Assembly: GCA_947290775.1 (NCBI GenBank) | Contig: CAMYPM010000006.1 | Coordinates: forward strand, 28,352-92,351 | DNA: 64,000 bases | Reading direction: 5' to 3' | Origin: an uncultured Bacteroidales bacterium | Lineage (GTDB): Bacteria; Bacteroidota; Bacteroidia; Bacteroidales; Porphyromonadaceae | Shown here: piece by piece, positions 59,941-64,000 of the stretch | Layout of the letters: each line of letters opens with the position of its first letter | Numbering within the stretch: position 1 is the stretch's first letter | Program-made: the position numbers and the translations under genes | The notes under the pieces: generated by a model | Databases searched by the model: none | What the model was told of the DNA's origin: nothing | The model's input: only the letters and a program-made list of their open reading frames with translations

Positions 59941-61122
59941 ATGCCTATCATTAATAGCATATTGGATACAGATCTATACAAGTTTACTACAGGGTATGCC
60001 TATAGCAAGCTATTCCCCTATGCTGAGGGTATATTCAGATTTATAGATCGAAGCGACCGTATTTATCCGGCCGGGTTTGATGAGAAGCTTCGTGAAGAGA
60101 TTAACCATCTTTCCACGGTAGCTTTAACGGTGAGTGAAGCCGCCTTTATCAAGAAGGCTATGCCGTATCTCCCCCCTACGTATGTCGACTTCCTAAAAGG
60201 ATTCCGATTTGATCCTAATGAGTTGGATATTCATTTGGATGAGGGCGGCAAGCTTCATATTGATGCCGTTGGTCCTCTTTATCGTGTTACCCTTTGGGAA
60301 ACCCCCATTTTAGCTTTAGTTAGTGAGCTATACTATAGGATGATGCAGGCAGAGCCGGATCATGCTTATTTAGTGGAGGCAGCTATTCGTAAAGCGGAGT
60401 TGCTTAAAAAGGAGCAAATAACGTTTTCTCTTTTTGGAATGCGACGCCGTTTCAGCTACGATGTAGAAGATAAAGTAACCGGTATTATGAAGGAGCATGC
60501 GGGAAGTGCCCTCTATGGAACCAGCAACATGCACTTTGCTCATAAATACGATTTGAAAGTTTCCGGTACTCATCCGCATGAGTGGATTCAATTTCATGGG
60601 GCAATCTATGGCTATAAGATGGCTAACTACATGGCTATGGAGGATTGGATCAGTGTCTACGATGGAGATTTAGGTACGGTTCTTACTGATACGTATACCA
60701 CGGATGTTTTCTTACGTAATTTTTCCAAGAAGCACGCCCTGCTCTTTACCAGCTTACGTCAGGATAGCGGTGATCCTATTGCCTTTATCGATAAAGCAAT
60801 AGCCCGTTATAAAGAGCTGAGAGTGAATCCTTCACTGAAGTATATTATCTTCTCCGATAGCCTTGACACAGAGCGTGCCATTCAAATACGCAATGCCTGT
60901 AAGGGACGTATTGGCTGCACATTTGGCATTGGCACCAACCTCACTAATGATACGGGAAGCGGCTATAAGCCCTCTAATATAGTGATGAAACTGTGGCGTT
61001 GCCGTATGACTGAAAAAGAGCAGTGGAGCGACTGTGTAAAGCTATCGGATACTGCAGGTAAGCATACCGGAGAAGAAGAGGAAATACGTTTGGCACAAGC
61101 TACTTTGTGTATTGATAGATGA
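59941..61122 (+). CDS. pncB: Nicotinate phosphoribosyltransferase
   Basis: A 393-residue enzyme that makes nicotinate mononucleotide from nicotinate and PRPP, salvaging NAD. Motifs: LDTDLYKFTTGYAY at the N terminus, FGMRRRFSY, GTSNMHFAHKYDLKVSGTHPHEW with the active-site His, TSLRQDSGDPIAFIDKA, IIFSDSLDTERAI and FGIGTNLTNDTG for the PRPP phosphate. ATG 59941 was chosen because it follows the previous stop by 4 bp. nadD overlaps its stop (ATGA), so two steps of NAD synthesis are co-translated. Confidence 0.95.
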   Translation: MPIINSILDTDLYKFTTGYAYSKLFPYAEGIFRFIDRSDRIYPAGFDEKLREEINHLSTVALTVSEAAFIKKAMPYLPPTYVDFLKGFRFDPNELDIHLDEGGKLHIDAVGPLYRVTLWETPILALVSELYYRMMQAEPDHAYLVEAAIRKAELLKKEQITFSLFGMRRRFSYDVEDKVTGIMKEHAGSALYGTSNMHFAHKYDLKVSGTHPHEWIQFHGAIYGYKMANYMAMEDWISVYDGDLGTVLTDTYTTDVFLRNFSKKHALLFTSLRQDSGDPIAFIDKAIARYKELRVNPSLKYIIFSDSLDTERAIQIRNACKGRIGCTFGIGTNLTNDTGSGYKPSNIVMKLWRCRMTEKEQWSDCVKLSDTAGKHTGEEEEIRLAQATLCIDR

Positions 61123-61721
61123 GGCGAATAGCAATCTTAGGCGGTACGTTTGATCCTATTCATATAGGTCATTTGGCTCTTGCCAACTGGTTTCTATTGA
61201 ATCCAAAGTTGCACCTTGATCAAGTATTGCTTGTGCCCACTGTACAGAATCCGTTAAAAAAGAAACAAAGCTTATTCTCATTTGAAGAGAGAGTCGCTTT
61301 TATACAAGCGGCTATCCAAGGCGATACTCGATTTGAATGTTCGACAATAGAGGCCTCCTTGCCTTCGCCTCATTATACCTTTGATACCCTTGAAGCACTT
61401 CATTCGGAATGGCACGATGCCTCTCTCTGTTTTATAATGGGGAGTGATAGCTGGGGCAATATTAAGGATTGGTATCGCTACCAAGAGCTTATCACCGGTA
61501 CGGACTTTCTTATTTACCCGCGTCGCGGATCTGTAGTAGCGCTTGAGTCATTACCCCCTCGGTGCTATTTGGCTGCGGAAGCGCCACTAATAGAAATTTC
61601 CTCTACCTATCTTCGTGAAGAATTGCGCAAAGGCGAGGATGTACGCTTCTTTCTACCACAACCCAACTTGATTCATGAGATGCAATCTATTGTAAGAAAT
61701 GGGACGACGACAACGCTATGA
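61119..61721 (+). CDS. nadD: Nicotinate-nucleotide adenylyltransferase
   Basis: A 200-residue NadD that adenylates nicotinate mononucleotide to deamido-NAD. The nucleotidyltransferase signature ILGGTFDPIHIGHLALANWF, with the HxGH motif, is at the N terminus; VPTVQNPLKKKQSLFSFEERV, the FIMGSDSW substrate motif and the C-terminal ISSTYLREELRKGED complete it. It directly follows and overlaps pncB by 4 bp, so both act on the same intermediate. The next ORF starts 23 bp before its stop. Confidence 0.95.
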   Translation: MRRIAILGGTFDPIHIGHLALANWFLLNPKLHLDQVLLVPTVQNPLKKKQSLFSFEERVAFIQAAIQGDTRFECSTIEASLPSPHYTFDTLEALHSEWHDASLCFIMGSDSWGNIKDWYRYQELITGTDFLIYPRRGSVVALESLPPRCYLAAEAPLIEISSTYLREELRKGEDVRFFLPQPNLIHEMQSIVRNGTTTTL

Positions 61722-62103
61722 AGAGGAGCTTGTGCTTCTGCATACTTATAGGAGTGTAGTGGAAGCAGAAGAGGTGGTACAACTTCTTGAAAAGGAGGGA
61801 ATTATGGCTACACTGGAGTCGCTTTATAGTCATATGATCCTCGGTGCAGCTGTCGATGTAGGTGGCATACGTCTCATGGTTCCTCGTGAAGATGCGCAGA
61901 GAGCTCTTGAAGTGCTTAAGAGTAATGGAAAAGAGATCCCTCACCCGGAGCAATCCAATGTGGCGCGTTTCAATGAGTGGCTCTCTACAGCGCCTATTTT
62001 ACGGAAGATGTCGCTAAAGAATGCCTTGTTATTCCTCTTTGTAGCCGTTATTCTTGTCCTATTCCTGATTTTACTTATCGTACAGACGCTTAGTCCCTCT
62101 TAA
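61699..62103 (+). CDS. DUF2007 domain membrane protein
   Basis: A 134-residue protein. Residues ~10-78 fit the small ferredoxin-like DUF2007 domain (VLLHTYRSVVEAEEVVQLLEKEGIMATLE, then GGIRLMVPREDAQRALEVLKSNG), a fold annotated as putative signal transducing. The C terminus is one transmembrane helix (NALLFLFVAVILVLFLILLIVQTL), so the domain faces the cytoplasm or periplasm depending on orientation. Its ATG lies 23 bp inside nadD, giving translational coupling. Function is unknown. Confidence 0.8.
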   Translation: MGRRQRYEEELVLLHTYRSVVEAEEVVQLLEKEGIMATLESLYSHMILGAAVDVGGIRLMVPREDAQRALEVLKSNGKEIPHPEQSNVARFNEWLSTAPILRKMSLKNALLFLFVAVILVLFLILLIVQTLSPS

Positions 62104-62108
62104 GGCTT

Positions 62109-62315
62109 ATGAATCCAGGCAATAAGCAACCTCGACATTTCAGCAACTTACAGATCGGTTTCTTGTTCGCTCTGTGGATCTTTCTTATCGTGACCATTCT
62201 CCTGTACGCAGAAATTACGCTTTATACAATCTTTCTGGTTGTGGCAAGTGGAATTATAATTTTTGTACCGATCTATAAAGCGCGTCGGCGCGAACGAAAG
62301 AATCTTAAAAAATAA
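62109..62315 (+). CDS. Small two-helix membrane protein (68 aa)
   Basis: A 68-residue protein with two adjacent hydrophobic helices (FLFALWIFLIVTILLYA and IFLVVASGIIIFVPIY) and a basic C-terminal tail (KARRRERKNLKK) that should stay in the cytoplasm. It starts 5 bp after the DUF2007 gene, which also has a membrane helix, and ends the long plus-strand run. I recognise no family. The spacing supports a real gene that may act with its neighbour. Confidence 0.65.
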   Translation: MNPGNKQPRHFSNLQIGFLFALWIFLIVTILLYAEITLYTIFLVVASGIIIFVPIYKARRRERKNLKK

Positions 62316-62355
62316 CTTTTAGCTCTTTCCCTTAACTTTCTACTTCTGCATCAAA

Positions 62356-62434
62356 AGATCTATATCTTTTGAATAAAAGATCAGAATCTTCCCAACGAGA
62401 TATCTATACCTTTTGCGTGTAAGGTATAGATGTT
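62356..62434 (-). repeat. 22-bp tandem repeat array R5 (3 units plus an inverted part)
   Basis: Three contiguous 22-bp units at 62356, 62378 and 62400 in R1 orientation. The third is followed directly by AGGTATAGATGT, the end of a unit in the opposite orientation, so ATCTATACCTT and AAGGTATAGAT form a near-perfect hairpin over 62401-62432. It lies 40 bp after the last gene of the plus-strand run. Confidence 0.75.
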
Positions 62435-62620
62435 TTATGGGAATGTCTGTGCCCGATAGTTAGTCAAGGTATTATCCACTCTCGCTGCTCTCCACTCAGA
62501 GATGGTTGGGAATATGCCAAATATGGACGAATAAGCAGGCAATCATTGGAAGAGGAACTTAAGAAAGACGGAAGAACAAACTAATCGAATATGATTAGTC
62601 ACTCTTTGAAAACGAATTAA

Positions 62621-62710
62621 ACCACCGTACGCCGAACGGTACCTACGGTGGTGTGAGAGGAAAGGAAACGAAAGTAGGTCAGAAAACTTCGTTTCCCGAC
62701 CTACTTGATT
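62621..62710 (+). mobile_element. Group II intron 3' end relic (domains V and VI)
   Basis: Domain V: ACCACCGT (62621-62628) pairs with ACGGTGGT (62645-62652) around a GAAC-loop upper stem, in the standard 32-nt layout. GTGAGAGG follows. Domain VI: GAGAGG (62655-62660) pairs with CCTACTT (62700-62706), leaving A62703 bulged as branch-point adenosine; an inner stem joins 62664-62675 with 62686-62696. The GATT end lies 7 nt after the bulge. No reverse transcriptase ORF or domains I-III are present. In the DV triad the invariant G is A (62624), so the relic is probably inactive. Confidence 0.78.
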
Positions 62711-62893
62711 GCATCAACAGTACTCAGTACCTCCACGGTGCTTCTACTGCACCATGGGTTGTGTCATTCGGTTATCGTTGGATGAGGAGGCGCTGCGACG
62801 CTACTTCCACCTCTCCGACTAATACTCAAGATTACGTACTCCACACCTCTAAAATACCTACATAAACTGATTTTCTAGAGAGATAGTTGATCC
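62711..62893. other. Spacer between intron relic and LRR gene
   Basis: No gene, RNA or repeat unit recognised here; the short open frame that runs through from 62653 starts inside intron domain VI and has no family features. GC content looks mixed, ending in AT-rich sequence before the LRR promoter. Confidence 0.5.
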
Positions 62894-62901
62894 TACCTTT
62901 G
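62894..62901 (+). promoter_or_regulatory. Promoter -7 element of the LRR gene
   Basis: TACCTTTG matches TAnnTTTG exactly; TTTT at 62871-62874 is a near -33 with 19-bp spacing. It lies 33 bp before the ATG. Confidence 0.65.
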
Positions 62902-62934
62902 CACTAGTATTTTCAACCATAATACGAAAAGAAT

Positions 62935-64000
62935 ATGAATCAACTTACTACCAGTTTGTTACGGAGGAGCCTATTCCTCACACTCATCATGATGCTCCTA
63001 GGAAGCATCACTCTTACATCTGCTCAAGACGGAAGTAATACGTCCGAGAGCAAAGAGTCCATCACATTTCACACGACGAGTAAAGTCGGTACTAAAGTTC
63101 GGCTCAGCGTTAAGGCAAAGACTCCTGTAAAGGCCGATGGACTAAAAGAGTCTATCGTAGCGGACGGAGCTCTTCACCAGTACACCCTCACGAAAGATAA
63201 GGTGTCCGTCAACGGAGATATCACCAACTTCACTTGCACTTTTAATGAGATCGATCAGCTTGATATCACCAAGGCTTCCTCTCTTGATACGCTCTCTTGT
63301 GGGAAAAACATCTTGACCACTCTAGATATCTCCAAGAGTAGCTCTCTGATGAACCTAGACTGTTGGAACAATAAGATTACAGCTCTAGACTTAGCATCAT
63401 GTCCTCAGCTTGTAGTCGTACACTGTGCTAGAAACAATATCTCAGAGCTTGATCTATCTAAGAGCACCAGTCTAGAGTTCCTAGACTGTGCACGCAATCA
63501 AATATCCCGTCTAGACTTCTCCAAGACACCCAAGATCCGATTCATATACTGTGCCTGCAATAAGATCAAAGCGACCGTTATGGGTCGTCTCATCTATAGT
63601 CTACCCGACCGGTCCCAAGAGAAGAAAAAAGGAGAGATACACGTTATAGACAGCTTTTTCGCCAAGAAGTTTGGGGACAACGTATGTCTCAAGAAAGATG
63701 CCCTTGAGGCTAAGCAACGTGGCTTTGAAGTCTTTGACTTCAACGCTCCCAATCCCAAGAAATACGAAGGCAGTGATCCTGTATACCCCGCTGGAGAGAC
63801 CACCCTTGCGACAGCTCTCAAAGTAGGAGACAAAGTTTCTCTCAGCATGTCGGGCGAGGACAATGACGACATCATGCTAGAGGGACTACGGGAGCCTTTT
63901 GATCCAGGAACTAAGGAGTACACCGTTGAGAATGCAACCATCACAATCCACGGCAAGCTTACCGAGCTAGACTGTAGCAAAAAGAAGGTCTCAAGCATCT
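62935..64000 (+). CDS. Secreted leucine-rich-repeat protein, 3' truncated by window edge
   Basis: The frame opens at ATG 62935 and is still open at the window end (355 codons seen). A signal peptide (LFLTLIMMLLGSITLTSAQ) is followed by a beta-rich module (about 40-90), then four or five LRRs of 21 residues with a cysteine in the strand: LDTLSCGKNILTTLDISKSS, LMNLDCWNNKITALDLASCP, LVVVHCARNNISELDLSKST, LEFLDCARNQISRLDFSKTP. A second module resembling the first (KVGDKVSLSMSGEDNDDIMLEG) starts near residue 295, and another LDCSKKKVSSI repeat begins at the edge. It resembles internalin-J-like adhesins of Porphyromonas. Surface exposure is likely; the C-terminal sorting signal is not in view. Confidence 0.85.
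   Translation, partial: MNQLTTSLLRRSLFLTLIMMLLGSITLTSAQDGSNTSESKESITFHTTSKVGTKVRLSVKAKTPVKADGLKESIVADGALHQYTLTKDKVSVNGDITNFTCTFNEIDQLDITKASSLDTLSCGKNILTTLDISKSSSLMNLDCWNNKITALDLASCPQLVVVHCARNNISELDLSKSTSLEFLDCARNQISRLDFSKTPKIRFIYCACNKIKATVMGRLIYSLPDRSQEKKKGEIHVIDSFFAKKFGDNVCLKKDALEAKQRGFEVFDFNAPNPKKYEGSDPVYPAGETTLATALKVGDKVSLSMSGEDNDDIMLEGLREPFDPGTKEYTVENATITIHGKLTELDCSKKKVSSI

Noticed and set aside
62653..62865. Open frame of 70 codons starting with GTG
   Set aside because: It begins inside the domain V/VI junction of the group II intron relic, runs through its domain VI, and has no recognisable features or start context.

Overview
The window is a gene-dense chromosomal segment from a member of the Bacteroidales, most likely a Porphyromonas-type organism. 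The evidence is Bacteroidetes-style promoters (TTTG about 19 bp upstream of TAnnTTTG), few Shine-Dalgarno sites, a fused MurF-alanine racemase, an extra-long NusB, two OmpH/Skp genes behind BamA, DUF6089 and DUF6242 genes, FabK as an enoyl-ACP reductase, and a cysteine-bearing leucine-rich-repeat surface protein. Species cannot be fixed from the sequence alone.

Layout. 1-8.9 kb: 3' end of a DUF349 gene with a small helical partner, a nitrilase-family amidase, an endonuclease/phosphatase-fold lipoprotein, a FadL-type outer-membrane protein with cytidine deaminase, a secreted Tyr/Gly/Arg-rich protein, and a BrkB-type membrane protein. 8.9-14.6 kb (minus): murF-alr, dnaG, rlmI. 14.8-18.1 kb: a glycosyltransferase, groES-groEL behind an apparent sigma-54 promoter, and tRNA-Asn. 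18.3-26.0 kb (minus): outer-membrane biogenesis operon DUF6242-DUF6089-uppS-bamA-skp-skp-fabK. 26.1-27.8 kb (minus): rpsT between two identical tRNA-Glu genes, then nusB. 28.1-32.6 kb: folP-cdaA, a GH13 enzyme, prs. 32.7-42.9 kb (minus): a shortened division/cell-wall cluster rsmH-ftsL-ftsI-murE-mraY running into polA and a pseudo-HAD/hotdog thioesterase fusion. 43.3-47.5 kb: der, ispD, recG. 47.6-49.4 kb (minus): a triple-repeat lipoprotein. 49.9-62.3 kb: a plus-strand run with a lipoprotein, an ECF sigma factor and an apparent dual-membrane anti-sigma factor, then a glycosyltransferase, an FHA/zinc-ribbon protein, GDP-fucose synthesis (gmd, fcl), cysteine desulfidase, a Wzz-like protein, NAD synthesis (pncB, nadD) and two small membrane proteins. 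62.3-64 kb: an accessory junction with repeats, a dead group II intron tail and the start of an LRR protein.

Most of the window serves envelope construction: peptidoglycan precursors and division, isoprenoid carrier and precursors (ispD, uppS), outer-membrane protein assembly (BamA, Skp), fatty acids (FabK), surface sugars (Gmd, Fcl, glycosyltransferases, Wzz-like) and envelope stress signalling (ECF sigma plus anti-sigma).

The strongest unusual signals are: (1) the lipoprotein/ECF sigma/anti-sigma operon, whose last protein has one inner-membrane helix, a long linker and a C-terminal beta-barrel; (2) a family of 22-bp tandem repeats found in five of the six intergenic gaps longer than 300 bp, including a near-identical inverted pair 12 kb apart; (3) a perfect -24/-12 element before groES; (4) a group II intron domain V/VI relic with a mutated catalytic triad; (5) a Gly-Tyr repeat loop in BamA; (6) a catalytically dead HAD domain fused to a thioesterase. 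All calls come from reading the sequence; no database search was run.
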